64,000 bases of DNA from Clostridiaceae bacterium (GCA_902363375.1 CABIZX010000005.1:1-64000); one strand, 5' to 3'. Positions 39,928 through 49,083 are shown, counted from the first letter of the stretch. Notes: a model not told the origin generated them from the letters alone. Numbers and translations: made by a program.

Positions 39928-41190
39928 TTGGATAGAAAATCAGAAAGAATAATATTTCATATAGATGTTAACTCTGCATTTCTATCATGGACAGCTATAA
40001 ATTTGTTGAGATGTAGAGAAAGTTTAATAGATATAAGAAAAATACCTTCTATAATAGGTGGAAGTATAGAAGATAGACGAGGTGTAGTTTTAGCAAAGTC
40101 AATTCCAGCTAAAAAGTTTAATATAATAACAGGTGAACCGATTGTATCCGCATTAAAAAAGTGCCCTCAATTAAAAGTTTATCCACCAGAGCATAAATTA
40201 TATAAAAAGTTTAGTAATGATATGTTTAAATTATTAAAATCATATTCTGATTTTATTGAGAGATATTCTATAGATGAGGTATTTATGGATGCAAGTCATT
40301 TTAAGTATGATTATATGGAAAAAGCTACAGAGATTAAAAATAAAATAGAAAAAGATTTAGGGTTCACTGTAAATATAGGAATTGGAAATAATAAGTTATT
40401 AGCTAAGATGGCTAGTGACTTTTCAAAGAAAAATTCTGTTCATACATTATTTAAAGAGGAAATAAAAACAAAAATGTGGCCCCTTAAGGTTGGAGATTTA
40501 TTCATGGTTGGGAAGGTTGCAGAGAAAAAGCTTATGGACTTAAATATATTCACCATTGGAGATTTAGCAAATTACAATTTAAATATTCTAAGAAATATAT
40601 TTAAAAGCTATGCTAATATGATTTATGAATATGCTAATGGAATAGACAATTCACCTATAAACTGTGATAATTATGAGGATGTAAAAGGAATAGGAAATTC
40701 GACCACTACGAGTAAAGATATTTTAAGTGGAGATGAAGCACTTAAGGTATTATTGTCACTTACTGAAAATGTAACTAAGAGACTTAGAATGAATAAATCT
40801 TTATGTGGAATTGTAGCTGTATCAGTAAAGTCTAATGTGTTTACTAATTATTCTCATCAGAAGAAATTATCAAATCCGACAGACTCTACAGAAGAAATTT
40901 TTAAGTTAGTAAAAATAATTTTTAATGAAATGTGGCGAGGAGAACCTATAAGATTATTAGGGGTTAGATTAACTAAATTAAGTGACAATGCAATATATCA
41001 GAAATCTTTATTTGATGATGAAAAAATAGATAAACAAAGAGAACTAGATAATACTATAGATAAAATTAGAGAAAAGTATGGATACTTATCCATAATGAGG
41101 TCTACCTTTATAAACTCAAATGATAAAAATATTTTAGAAGAAAAAAATGAAGATTATTTAATGATGGGAGGACTTTACGACTCCTTCTAA
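39928..41190 (+). CDS. Y-family DNA polymerase (DinB/UmuC-like)
   Basis: Translesion DNA polymerase of about 420 residues. The palm carries FHIDVNSAFLSWTA near the N-terminus and the catalytic SIDEVFMDAS near 114; IGIGNNKLLAKMASDFSK and the helix-hairpin-helix region follow. It is closer to the clostridial DinB-like group than to lesion-specific UmuC, but the subgroup is not certain. I prefer the TTG at 39928, about 9 nt after AGGATG; the GTG at 39919 overlaps that site. No LexA box was noticed upstream. The stop codon is part of the following hairpin. Confidence 0.9.
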   Translation: MDRKSERIIFHIDVNSAFLSWTAINLLRCRESLIDIRKIPSIIGGSIEDRRGVVLAKSIPAKKFNIITGEPIVSALKKCPQLKVYPPEHKLYKKFSNDMFKLLKSYSDFIERYSIDEVFMDASHFKYDYMEKATEIKNKIEKDLGFTVNIGIGNNKLLAKMASDFSKKNSVHTLFKEEIKTKMWPLKVGDLFMVGKVAEKKLMDLNIFTIGDLANYNLNILRNIFKSYANMIYEYANGIDNSPINCDNYEDVKGIGNSTTTSKDILSGDEALKVLLSLTENVTKRLRMNKSLCGIVAVSVKSNVFTNYSHQKKLSNPTDSTEEIFKLVKIIFNEMWRGEPIRLLGVRLTKLSDNAIYQKSLFDDEKIDKQRELDNTIDKIREKYGYLSIMRSTFINSNDKNILEEKNEDYLMMGGLYDSF

Positions 41191-41252
41191 ATAAAATAGG
41201 GCTATCGCATTAGCATAAAATAAATATGCAATGTGATAGCCTCATTTTATTT
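41189..41252. terminator. Long bidirectional terminator between dinB-like gene and dnaI
   Basis: The arm 41189-41216 (AAATAAAATAGGGCTATCGC and on) pairs with 41225-41252 except for a few wobbles and one bulged A. It separates two convergent genes and overlaps the upstream stop codon. Confidence 0.88.
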
Positions 41253-41254
41253 AA

Positions 41255-42244
41255 TTATTTAGGTGATATCTTGCTATTTAAATTTTTTTGAAGTCTTATA
41301 TCATCACCATAAAATTTAAATAAAGTAAAATTACCAAAAAGTCTAGATGTAATCCGTTCTGAGTATATAGATAAGAGTTCATCTAAAGAAAAGTTACTAG
41401 AAATCAACATCTTTTTGTTTCTTAAGAGCTTAGTGTTTAAAAGATTGAATAATTCAGATATGGCAAATTCGGATGAAACCTCTGTACCTAAGTCATCTAT
41501 TATAAGTAAGTCACAATTAATTAAGTGGTCTTCTAGAGTGGAATTATTATTAAATCTTATATCTTTTAAATTTTTTATTAATTCCTCAGATGTTTTATAT
41601 ACTATAAAATAGCCATTATCTATTAATTCTTTTGCAATGCAATGAGATAAGAATGTTTTACCTGTTCCAGGGTTACCGTAGAAAAGGTAATTTTCATTAG
41701 AAGAATCAAAGTTTGTTATATACCTAAAGCATTGATTTACTATGTTTTTCATATTTTCTTTAGGACTATACTTTTCACGGCCATTTCTTTTATCACTATA
41801 AAAGTCCATGTTAAAGTTAGTAAAATTGTGATCAGAAGAAACTATAAATAAATCACTATTTTTATAGTAGATAGTATTAAGTTTTTGTTTATAACAGTTA
41901 CACTTCTGTAGTCCAACAAATCCAGTGTCCTTACACTTATTGCAACTATAATGCATATCTAGATAATCTAAAGGATAGCCATTTGATACTAATAATTCAG
42001 ACTTTTTTACTCTTAAATTAGTTATATCTTCTCTTAATTCTTTTAAATGCTGCTCCCTATTAGTGGAATCTTGAAATGCTGCTAAAGAAACTTTAATACA
42101 TAATTTACCAATACGATTTTCAATGCTATCTATTTCAGGAACACGTCTCCTTACTTCTGCTTTCCTCGCCTCTAAGGCATTCTTTTGTTTTTCCTTTATA
42201 TCATCATAAAGCTTCATAATTTCTAAATGATAGTTATTAGTCAT
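41255..42244 (-). CDS. DnaI/DnaC-type helicase-loader ATPase
   Basis: 329 residues. An N-terminal helical region is followed by a four-cysteine zinc motif (CNKCKDTGFVGLQKCNC, near 101-117) and an AAA+ domain with Walker A GNPGTGKTF (near 188) and Walker B LLIIDDLGTE. This combination is that of B. subtilis DnaI, which loads the replicative helicase. It overlaps the upstream dnaD-domain gene by 8 bp, the clostridial replication-restart pair. Confidence 0.88.
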   Translation of the reverse strand: MTNNYHLEIMKLYDDIKEKQKNALEARKAEVRRRVPEIDSIENRIGKLCIKVSLAAFQDSTNREQHLKELREDITNLRVKKSELLVSNGYPLDYLDMHYSCNKCKDTGFVGLQKCNCYKQKLNTIYYKNSDLFIVSSDHNFTNFNMDFYSDKRNGREKYSPKENMKNIVNQCFRYITNFDSSNENYLFYGNPGTGKTFLSHCIAKELIDNGYFIVYKTSEELIKNLKDIRFNNNSTLEDHLINCDLLIIDDLGTEVSSEFAISELFNLLNTKLLRNKKMLISSNFSLDELLSIYSERITSRLFGNFTLFKFYGDDIRLQKNLNSKISPK

Positions 42245-43229
42245 TGTTATCCCATCCTAAAAGTTTTCTTTCTAGATCTTCAAAGTCATAATTTCTTTGG
42301 TCATAACTATGAAATTTACCTTTACTTTTTCTTGTATTATTAGAAGCTTCACTAATAATAGGTTTAAAATTAATTTTCTTTTTATCTTTTAGTTCAATGT
42401 CTTGAAGAGTTTTAATATTATCTTTAAACCAGCTATTTAAAATACCATCAATATATTTGAAATCAGCTCTATTAAGTCTTTCAAAACATATGTCACAAGC
42501 TTTATATATAATTTCTAGAGAGAAGTTATAAGTATTTAACCATTTTTCTAGGAGTTCCTCTTGAGGTTTCATTACATCACCATTTTTTAATCCTAAGTAA
42601 GTTAAAATTTTTCTTATATTAATCCACTTATCTTCATGTTTTTTTATATAGTCTTGAGCTTCATCTATATTAGTTATTTTGCTATCATTCCAAGATATAG
42701 CTATTTTTTCAATATACCTATAGTCAGATTTTCCTTTAGATACACAATATTCTATAAGCAAAAGTATAAGCTCAGGAGCAAAGTTAAATTCTTGTTGCCA
42801 TCCAAGATAAGTAGTCATTTCTTTTGGTGAGAGTGGACGTGCTAATAACCTTTCTATATCTTGTAGCATGTCTTTAACCATAGAATTATCTAATTCTTTT
42901 AATAAGTTTACAGATTTTCGGCTATCTGGAGCCTTAGTTAACTCTAGAAATTCTATATTATAATTTCCCATATTATCAATAGGAACTAACCTTATAACAC
43001 CCTCATCATTCCAGTAATTCCAAGCATTTATTACGTCGGTTTCTAATAAAGAGAGAGCAGAAGCTATAAGAGTTGAGTTTACACCTATTTCTCCACTAAC
43101 ACAATATTTAAGACCAAGTAAATAAACTTTTATATACTCACCCCTAGCTTTTACCATAAAGTTATCTATAAACACATTACTTACGGGAGTATAATCTAAA
43201 TTTTTGGTTTTAAACATAAAAGTACTCAT
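42237..43229 (-). CDS. DnaD-domain replication protein
   Basis: 330 residues. An N-terminal winged-helix-like region is followed by two DnaD/DnaB2 domains (DIERLLARPLSPKEMTTYLG near 124 and GDVMKPQEELLEKWLNTYNF near 215). The family (DnaD/DnaB of B. subtilis) remodels origin DNA and recruits the helicase-loader complex. It is paired with the DnaI-like gene by overlap. The start follows AAAGGTTGAG. Confidence 0.87.
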   Translation of the reverse strand: MSTFMFKTKNLDYTPVSNVFIDNFMVKARGEYIKVYLLGLKYCVSGEIGVNSTLIASALSLLETDVINAWNYWNDEGVIRLVPIDNMGNYNIEFLELTKAPDSRKSVNLLKELDNSMVKDMLQDIERLLARPLSPKEMTTYLGWQQEFNFAPELILLLIEYCVSKGKSDYRYIEKIAISWNDSKITNIDEAQDYIKKHEDKWINIRKILTYLGLKNGDVMKPQEELLEKWLNTYNFSLEIIYKACDICFERLNRADFKYIDGILNSWFKDNIKTLQDIELKDKKKINFKPIISEASNNTRKSKGKFHSYDQRNYDFEDLERKLLGWDNND

Positions 43230-43599
43230 AGAATCTCAACCTTTCCATGTTATCGTAATGTAATAGTACTACATTAAATTCTTGTTGAAAACTAAGGTTA
43301 TAATACAGATTAATCACGTAAATAAATTCTTATATAAAGTATTTACTTACTATGTAAATTATATCTTAATACTTATTTTTTATAACCTTTTAGAGTAAGT
43401 TTCAATTAAGAATTATATTATAACCTTAGTATAGCATATAGTAAACCTATTAAAAGTAAAATTTAATAATTAACAAACATATATACATAAGTATATAAAG
43501 TTAATACTTTATTAATACTAAAAGTGATTGTGTATTTATGGATTATGTTTAAAATACTCACAATGGGGTATATTATCATTGTAGTAGGGAGGTAAAACT
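43230..43599. other. Divergent intergenic region dnaD - M23 peptidase (370 bp)
   Basis: No gene seen. It contains a widely spaced inverted repeat, ACTAAGGTTATAATA (43291-43305) and TATTATAACCTTAGT (43416-43430), and a probable promoter for the M23 gene at 43548-43576. Confidence 0.6.
43548..43576 (+). promoter_or_regulatory. Possible promoter of the M23 peptidase gene
   Basis: TTTAAA (43548-43553), 17 nt, TATTAT (43571-43576). A small inverted repeat ACAATG / CATTGT (43560-43582) surrounds the -10. Confidence 0.45.
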
Positions 43600-44469
43600 A
43601 TGAAAAAAAATATATTAAAAGAATTGATCATAGTGAGTGTATCAGCCTTATGTATTTTAACTATGGTTACCATTAATCAGGTAGAAGCAAAAGAAAGTGT
43701 AAAAACAGATAAAAAAGTAAGAGCATTCATTATGAAGTCAGATGGTGTAGGTATAGGAGCAGTTGCAGATGAATCTACAGGTAATAGTGCCCTTAATAAA
43801 GTAAGAGATCTCTATATAAACAAGAGTAATATAGAGAATGTTAAAGATGTTACTGTAAATAATAAAATAGAATATGAAGAAATAACTTGTAATAAAGAGG
43901 AGATTTTAAATGAAAGTGAAATTTCTAATAAAATAGTAGAGCATAACGATGCAAATGATAATAGTTTAGTTAGTTTTACAGTTACAAAAGAAAATCCGGT
44001 TAAGTATATACAAAAGACGAATGCGCAAGTTGCTTTTACAACTCTTAGTAGGGGAAATACAGAGTTAAATAGAGAGGTTTTTTTACACAATTCAATAACA
44101 ACACCTATAAAAGGTATACTGACTTCCACCTTTGGTGAACAAAGAGAAGGATACTATCATAAGGGAATTGACTTAGCTGCAACTACTGGAACTAAAATAC
44201 AAGCTGCATTAGATGGAACCGTAAGCTTTTCAGGGGTTGCAGATGGATATGGAAAAGTAGTAATAATAGATCATAGTGATAATTTACAGACTGTATATGC
44301 TCATTGTAACAAACTAAATGTATCCGCAGGTGAGCAAGTTCTAAGAGGTCAAGTTATAGCAGAAGTTGGAAACACAGGAGATAGTACAGGTCCACATTTA
44401 CATTTTGAAATTAAGGTGGATGGAGCTCCAATAGACCCATTAGGTTATACTGGTGTAACAGGATATTAA
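43600..44469 (+). CDS. Exported M23-family metallopeptidase
   Basis: 289 residues. An N-terminal signal sequence (basic KKNILKE, then a hydrophobic stretch to about 24) is followed by a variable linker of about 140 residues and a C-terminal LytM/M23 domain. Zinc motif residues: HKGID near 187-191 and HLHFE near 266-270. M23 enzymes cut peptidoglycan cross-bridges; the target bond cannot be read here. No LysM or SH3 domain is visible. It starts after GGGAGGT and is single. Confidence 0.92.
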   Translation: MKKNILKELIIVSVSALCILTMVTINQVEAKESVKTDKKVRAFIMKSDGVGIGAVADESTGNSALNKVRDLYINKSNIENVKDVTVNNKIEYEEITCNKEEILNESEISNKIVEHNDANDNSLVSFTVTKENPVKYIQKTNAQVAFTTLSRGNTELNREVFLHNSITTPIKGILTSTFGEQREGYYHKGIDLAATTGTKIQAALDGTVSFSGVADGYGKVVIIDHSDNLQTVYAHCNKLNVSAGEQVLRGQVIAEVGNTGDSTGPHLHFEIKVDGAPIDPLGYTGVTGY

Positions 44470-44478
44470 GGATTTAAT

Positions 44479-44508
44479 AAAGTCTAGTTTTAGCTAGACT
44501 TTATTTTT
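44479..44508 (+). terminator. Terminator after the M23 gene
   Basis: AAAGTCTAG (44479-44487), loop TTTTAG, CTAGACTTT (44494-44502), then ATTTTTAT. Confidence 0.85.
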
Positions 44509-44570
44509 ATGGAAGTAAATAAATTGTAACAAGTTAAATTATTTGTAAAAATAAAAGTGTAAGATTTATA

Positions 44571-44599
44571 TTGACTTTAGTTTTTTTTAGTAATATACT
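44571..44599 (+). promoter_or_regulatory. Fatty-acid operon promoter
   Basis: TTGACT (44571-44576), 17 nt, TATACT (44594-44599), 49 bp before the fabT start. Confidence 0.82.
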
Positions 44600-44628
44600 T
44601 TGATTATCAAAATATTTGAAAGTCAAAT
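44599..44628. promoter_or_regulatory. Two FabT-type operators
   Basis: TTTGATTATCAAA (44599-44611) and TTTGAAAGTCAAA (44615-44627) are palindromes with the TTTGA-N3-TCAAA form of streptococcal and lactococcal FabT sites. They are 16 bp centre to centre, cover the transcription start, and would allow repression of the whole operon. Confidence 0.8.
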
Positions 44629-44647
44629 AAAAGGAGTAGAAAATAAA

Positions 44648-45112
44648 ATGAAGTCCTTAAATTCAAATAAACACGTGTTAAATGAATTATTAGTAACTAT
44701 ATTTAATGATATTTTAGAGATTGAACAGACAGCATTACAGCAGGGAGTACTTAATGATTTATCAGTTACAGAAATACATACTATTGAAGCTATAGGAATG
44801 TATCGTCCAAGAACTATGACAGAGGTAGCAAATGATTTAAATATTACAGTAGGTACATTGACTACAGCAATAACAAAGTTAGTAAAAAAAGAGTATGTGG
44901 AACGATCAAGAGGAGAAGAAGATAGAAGGTCTGTAATGATAGCCCTTACTAGAAAAGGAAAATTAGCCTATAGAGTTCATGAGAAGTTCCATCAGGATAT
45001 GATTAATGAAACTATAAATGGATTAACAAATGAAGAGGAAGAAGTTCTAATAAGGTCTTTAGGGAAAGTAAATAACTTCTTTAAGTCAAAGTATAATCTT
45101 AAGAATAAATAA
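44648..45112 (+). CDS. fabT: MarR-family regulator of fatty-acid synthesis, FabT-like
   Basis: About 154 residues with a MarR winged helix: TMTEVANDLNITVGTLTTAI as recognition region and the wing VERSRGEEDRRSVMIALT. In streptococci FabT represses the fab genes when bound to long acyl-ACP. It heads the same gene order here and lies behind FabT-type palindromes, so autoregulation is likely. I chose ATG 44648 with AAGGAG 11 nt upstream; the ATT at 44600 seen as an in-frame extension lies in the promoter region. Confidence 0.88.
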   Translation: MKSLNSNKHVLNELLVTIFNDILEIEQTALQQGVLNDLSVTEIHTIEAIGMYRPRTMTEVANDLNITVGTLTTAITKLVKKEYVERSRGEEDRRSVMIALTRKGKLAYRVHEKFHQDMINETINGLTNEEEEVLIRSLGKVNNFFKSKYNLKNK

Positions 45113-45124
45113 AGGAGAGAAATT

Positions 45125-46099
45125 GTGAGTGGTTCAAGAATACTAGGAACAGGTTCTTATACACCATCTAATATAGTCTATAACAAAGATATTGAGATGA
45201 TTGTAGATACTTCAGATAGCTGGATTCGAGAAAGAACTGGAATATCTGAAAGAAGGATATCTTCTTCAGAGAATACATCAGAGTTAGCAACTAAAGCAGC
45301 TATAGAAGCTTTAAAAAATAGCAATATAGATGGTAAAGAAATTGATTTAATTTTAGTAGCTACAGTTACACCAGATAGCCTAGTGCCGTCAGTTGCCTGC
45401 AATGTACAAAAAGAGATAGGGGCTATAAATGCCATGGCTTTTGATATAAATGCTGCATGTAGTGGATTTATATTTGCATTAGATATAGCTAATGGATATA
45501 TAGAGACTGGCAGGGCCTCGAAAGCTTTAGTAATTGGAGCAGAAGTACTATCCAAAATTGTAAATTGGAAGGATAGAAATACTTGTGTACTATTTGGAGA
45601 TGGAGCAGGTGCTATAGTTTTAGAAGATGATTCTAAAAAACATATAAGCTATATTAACTGTAAGAGTATAGGTTCTAAAGGGGAATCTCTTACATGCAAC
45701 ATACTTCCTATTTCAAATCCGTATGTAGAAGATAAAATAAAAGATAGTAAGATTAAAATGAATGGAAGAGATATTTACAAGTTTGCGGTTAAAGTTATGG
45801 AAGATGAATTTAATAGAATACTTAAAGAAGGAAATATATTAAAGGAAAAAATAGATTTTATACTTCCACATCAAGCAAATATAAGAATGATAGATAGCTT
45901 TAGTAAAAAAGTCAATATACCTTTATCTAAATTTATAATTAATTTAGATAAAAAAGGAAATACATCTAGCGCAAGTATTCCAATAGCTTTAGATGAGGCG
46001 AATCGAAATGGTCGAATAAAACAAGGAAATAACATCGTAATTATAGGATTTGGTGGTGGGCTAACCTACGGAAGTGCACTATTAGAATGGAATAAATAA
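45125..46099 (+). CDS. fabH: 3-oxoacyl-ACP synthase III
   Basis: Starts each chain by condensing acetyl-CoA (or another short acyl-CoA) with malonyl-ACP. It has 324 residues. The catalytic Cys is in INAACSGF near 111, His in LPHQANIRM, and Asn in NTSSASIP. The start is GTG after AAAGGAGAG, 12 bp after fabT. Confidence 0.97.
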   Translation: MSGSRILGTGSYTPSNIVYNKDIEMIVDTSDSWIRERTGISERRISSSENTSELATKAAIEALKNSNIDGKEIDLILVATVTPDSLVPSVACNVQKEIGAINAMAFDINAACSGFIFALDIANGYIETGRASKALVIGAEVLSKIVNWKDRNTCVLFGDGAGAIVLEDDSKKHISYINCKSIGSKGESLTCNILPISNPYVEDKIKDSKIKMNGRDIYKFAVKVMEDEFNRILKEGNILKEKIDFILPHQANIRMIDSFSKKVNIPLSKFIINLDKKGNTSSASIPIALDEANRNGRIKQGNNIVIIGFGGGLTYGSALLEWNK

Positions 46100-46125
46100 T
46101 TAAAAGAATAATAGGAGGAATAAAA

Positions 46126-46356
46126 ATGGTATTAGAAAGAGTTAAAAATGTTATAGCAAAAGAGTTAGATATGGAGGTAGGGGAATTAAATATAAATGCT
46201 AGCTTTACAGATGATTTAGGAATAGATTCTTTAGAGATATTTGAAATTGTTATGAGTTTAGAGGAAGAATTTAATATTGAAATTCCAAATGAGGATATAG
46301 AAAATATTAAAAACGTTCAGGATATTTCAAGTTATATAGAAAGTAAGGTTAACTAG
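46126..46356 (+). CDS. acpP: Acyl carrier protein
   Basis: 76 residues, acidic. The 4'-phosphopantetheine serine is in the DSL of LGIDSLEIFEIVM (near residue 38). It carries growing acyl chains for all enzymes of the operon. It starts after AGGAGGA, and a perfect hairpin follows before fabK. Confidence 0.97.
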   Translation: MVLERVKNVIAKELDMEVGELNINASFTDDLGIDSLEIFEIVMSLEEEFNIEIPNEDIENIKNVQDISSYIESKVN

Positions 46357-46361
46357 AGTAG

Positions 46362-46387
46362 AGGTCAGATAGATAACTATCTGACCT
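46362..46387 (+). repeat. 11-bp hairpin between acpP and fabK
   Basis: AGGTCAGATAG (46362-46372), loop ATAA, CTATCTGACCT (46377-46387). There is no T-run, so it is more likely an RNA-stabilising or processing hairpin than a terminator. Confidence 0.7.
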
Positions 46388-46405
46388 TAACCATAGGAGG
46401 TATAT

Positions 46406-47347
46406 ATGTTTAAATCAGATATATGTGAATCTTTAGGAATAAAGTATCCTATAATCCAGGGAGCTATGGCTTGGATTGCTGATAGTACATTAGCAAGTAG
46501 TGTATCAAATGCAGGGGGGCTTGGAATTATAGCAGCAGGAAATAACTCTCCAGAGAATGTTAGAAGAGAGATAAGAAAAGTAAAAGAGCTTACAGATAAA
46601 CCTTTTGGAGTAAACATAATGTTACTTAGTGACAATGCAGATGAGGTTGCTAGGATTGTCTGTGAAGAGGGTGTAAAAGTTGTTACAACAGGGGCTGGGA
46701 ATCCAGGGAAATACATGAATATATGGAAGAGTCATAATATTGTGGTTATTCCGGTAGTAGCATCCACAGGACTTGCAAAGAGAATGGAGAAAAGTGGAGC
46801 TGATATGGTAATTGCAGAAGGGTGTGAAGCTGGTGGGCATATAGGTGAGCTTACAACTATGGCGCTTCTTCCTCAGGTGGTTGATACTGTAAATATACCA
46901 GTTATAGCAGCTGGTGGTATAGGAGATTCAAGAGGAATGCTAGCTGCGTTGGCATTAGGGGCTAAAGGATTTCAAGTAGGCACTAGATTTCTTACAGCTA
47001 GTGAATGTAAAGTTCATGAAAACTATAAAAAGAAAGTAATAGAATCAAAAGATATAGATTCAGTAGTTACAGGAAGAAGTACTGGGCATCCTGTGAGGGT
47101 TCTTAGAAATAGATTATCTAGAGAATATTTAAAGCTTGAGAAGATAGGCACATCACCTGAAGAGTTAGAAAAATTAGGTGTTGGAGGGCTTAGAAAAGCG
47201 GTTATAGAAGGAGATGTAGATAATGGCTCTGTAATGGCAGGACAAATTGCAGGGTTAGTAAAGAAGCAAGAAAGTTGTGAAGAGATAATTAAAGATTTTA
47301 TGGAAGGTACTGAAAGATTGCTTAAATCTATGATAAATATGTTTTAA
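46406..47347 (+). CDS. fabK: Enoyl-ACP reductase II (FMN-dependent)
   Basis: Reduces trans-2-enoyl-ACP, the last step of each elongation cycle. It has 313 residues with the nitronate-monooxygenase-like FMN barrel: GIKYPIIQGAMAWIAD, ADMVIAEGCEAGGHIG and AAGGIGDSRGMLAALALG. FabK enzymes are naturally insensitive to triclosan. No FabI gene is in the window. Confidence 0.96.
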   Translation: MFKSDICESLGIKYPIIQGAMAWIADSTLASSVSNAGGLGIIAAGNNSPENVRREIRKVKELTDKPFGVNIMLLSDNADEVARIVCEEGVKVVTTGAGNPGKYMNIWKSHNIVVIPVVASTGLAKRMEKSGADMVIAEGCEAGGHIGELTTMALLPQVVDTVNIPVIAAGGIGDSRGMLAALALGAKGFQVGTRFLTASECKVHENYKKKVIESKDIDSVVTGRSTGHPVRVLRNRLSREYLKLEKIGTSPEELEKLGVGGLRKAVIEGDVDNGSVMAGQIAGLVKKQESCEEIIKDFMEGTERLLKSMINMF

Positions 47348-47362
47348 ATTTGAGGTGTAACT

Positions 47363-48307
47363 ATGAGAAATATAGCATTTATTTTCCCAGGCCAAGGTAG
47401 TCAATATGTAGGTATGGGAAAGGAGATATATGAAGAGTTTGAAGTAGCTAAAGAAATATTTCAGAAAGCCAATAACATATTAAATAAGGATATAGAAAAT
47501 CTTTGCTTTAATGGACCAATAGAAGAATTAACATCTACAGAAAATAATCAAGTTGCGATAGTAACCCTTTCAATAGCTCTATTTAAAGTTTTAAAATCCT
47601 ATGGAATAAAACCAAAAGTTGTTGCAGGTCTAAGTCTGGGAGAGTATTCAGCTTTAATTTCAAGTGGAATTATGAACTTTGAACAAGGTTTAGAAGTAGT
47701 AAGAAAAAGAGGAAGCTTTATGAAAGAAGATAGTGATAGTACTAAAGGTTCTATGGCGGCTGTGATTGGTGGGAAAATAGAAATTATAGAAGCGGTATGT
47801 AAGGAGCTTGGTGATAAGGGCATAATTGGTATAGCCAATTATAATTGTAGCTCTCAAGTTGTAATTTCAGGAGAAGATTATCTAATAGAAGAAGCTATGG
47901 AGATTTTGAAAACAAAAGGTACTAAGAAAATCATTAAGCTATCAGTAAGTGGAGGATTCCACACAGAACTTATGAGAAATGCATCACAGAAGTTATATGC
48001 TGTATTGAATAATGTAGATTTTCAAGAGAGTGATATAGATGTAATATCTAATGTTACTGGCGAAATTTTATCGGATGTAAAGGATCTAAAAAACTTATTA
48101 AAAGCCCAAGTTAAATCCCCAGTTCAATGGCAAAAGACCATAGAAAATATGATAGATATGGGAATAGACACCTTTATAGAGGTTGGCCCCGGTAAGTCAC
48201 TTAGTGGGTTTGTGAAGAAAATAAATAAAGAAGTAAAAGTATTAAATATTGAGGATAAAGAATCAATTTATAATACATTAAGGCATTTAAAAGAAGCTAG
48301 TGCATAG
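47363..48307 (+). CDS. fabD: Malonyl-CoA:ACP transacylase
   Basis: Moves malonyl from CoA to ACP. It has 314 residues; FPGQGSQYVGMG starts the domain, the nucleophile elbow is GLSLGEYSAL (Ser near 91) and the catalytic His is in SGGFHTELM. It begins 15 bp after fabK with GAGGTG. Confidence 0.97.
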   Translation: MRNIAFIFPGQGSQYVGMGKEIYEEFEVAKEIFQKANNILNKDIENLCFNGPIEELTSTENNQVAIVTLSIALFKVLKSYGIKPKVVAGLSLGEYSALISSGIMNFEQGLEVVRKRGSFMKEDSDSTKGSMAAVIGGKIEIIEAVCKELGDKGIIGIANYNCSSQVVISGEDYLIEEAMEILKTKGTKKIIKLSVSGGFHTELMRNASQKLYAVLNNVDFQESDIDVISNVTGEILSDVKDLKNLLKAQVKSPVQWQKTIENMIDMGIDTFIEVGPGKSLSGFVKKINKEVKVLNIEDKESIYNTLRHLKEASA

Positions 48308-48315
48308 GAGATGAT

Positions 48316-49062
48316 ATGGAAATGTTTAAAGGAAAGAATGTGGTAGTTACTGGTGGAAGTAGAGGAATAGGAAGAGCAATAGCTTTAGAGTTTGGGAAAA
48401 ATGGAGCTAATGTTGTTATAAATTATGCTAATAGTGATGCAGAAGCAAAAAAAGTTGCCGAGGAAATAAAAAGCCTTGGAGGAAATGCTATTTTAATAAA
48501 AGGTGATATAAGTAGCTTTAATGAAGGGAAAAAGTTAATAGATGAAACAGTAAAGGCCTTTGGAACTATAGATATATTAATTAATAATGCTGGAATAACA
48601 AAAGATGGATTAATTATGAGGATGAAAGAAGAGCAGTTTGATGAGGTTTTAGATATAAATCTTAAAGGAGTATTTAATACTTGTAAGAGTGCAGTATTTC
48701 ATATGATTAAACAGAAAAATGGAAAAATAATAAATATTTCATCTATTGTAGGAGTTATAGGAAATGCAGGTCAAGCAAATTATGCAGCGTCTAAAGCAGG
48801 AGTTATAGGTCTTACCAAATCTATAGCTAAAGAAGTTGGGTCTAGAGGTATAACTGTAAATGCTATAGCACCTGGATTTATCAAAAGCGATATGACAGAT
48901 GTATTAAGTGAAAAAGTGAAGGACGGTATGCTAAGCTTAATTCCCTTAGGTAGATTTGGAGCTGTAGAAGATATAGCAAAGACTGTAACTTTTCTTGCTT
49001 CTGAAAGTGCAGAGTATATAACAGGTCAGGTCATAAATGTAGATGGCGGAATGGTAATGTAG
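48316..49062 (+). CDS. fabG: 3-oxoacyl-ACP reductase
   Basis: NADPH-dependent short-chain dehydrogenase, 248 residues. The cofactor loop is VTGGSRGIGRAIA, then NNAG, and the catalytic Ser-Tyr-Lys is in NISSIVG and YAASKAG. It is 8 bp after fabD. Confidence 0.97.
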   Translation: MEMFKGKNVVVTGGSRGIGRAIALEFGKNGANVVINYANSDAEAKKVAEEIKSLGGNAILIKGDISSFNEGKKLIDETVKAFGTIDILINNAGITKDGLIMRMKEEQFDEVLDINLKGVFNTCKSAVFHMIKQKNGKIINISSIVGVIGNAGQANYAASKAGVIGLTKSIAKEVGSRGITVNAIAPGFIKSDMTDVLSEKVKDGMLSLIPLGRFGAVEDIAKTVTFLASESAEYITGQVINVDGGMVM

Positions 49063-49083
49063 TTATTGAAGGAGGATATGTAA

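Noticed and set aside
44671..44680. CACGTG core inside the fabT gene
   Set aside because: Its flanks (ACACGTGTTA) do not match parS, and it lies within coding sequence.
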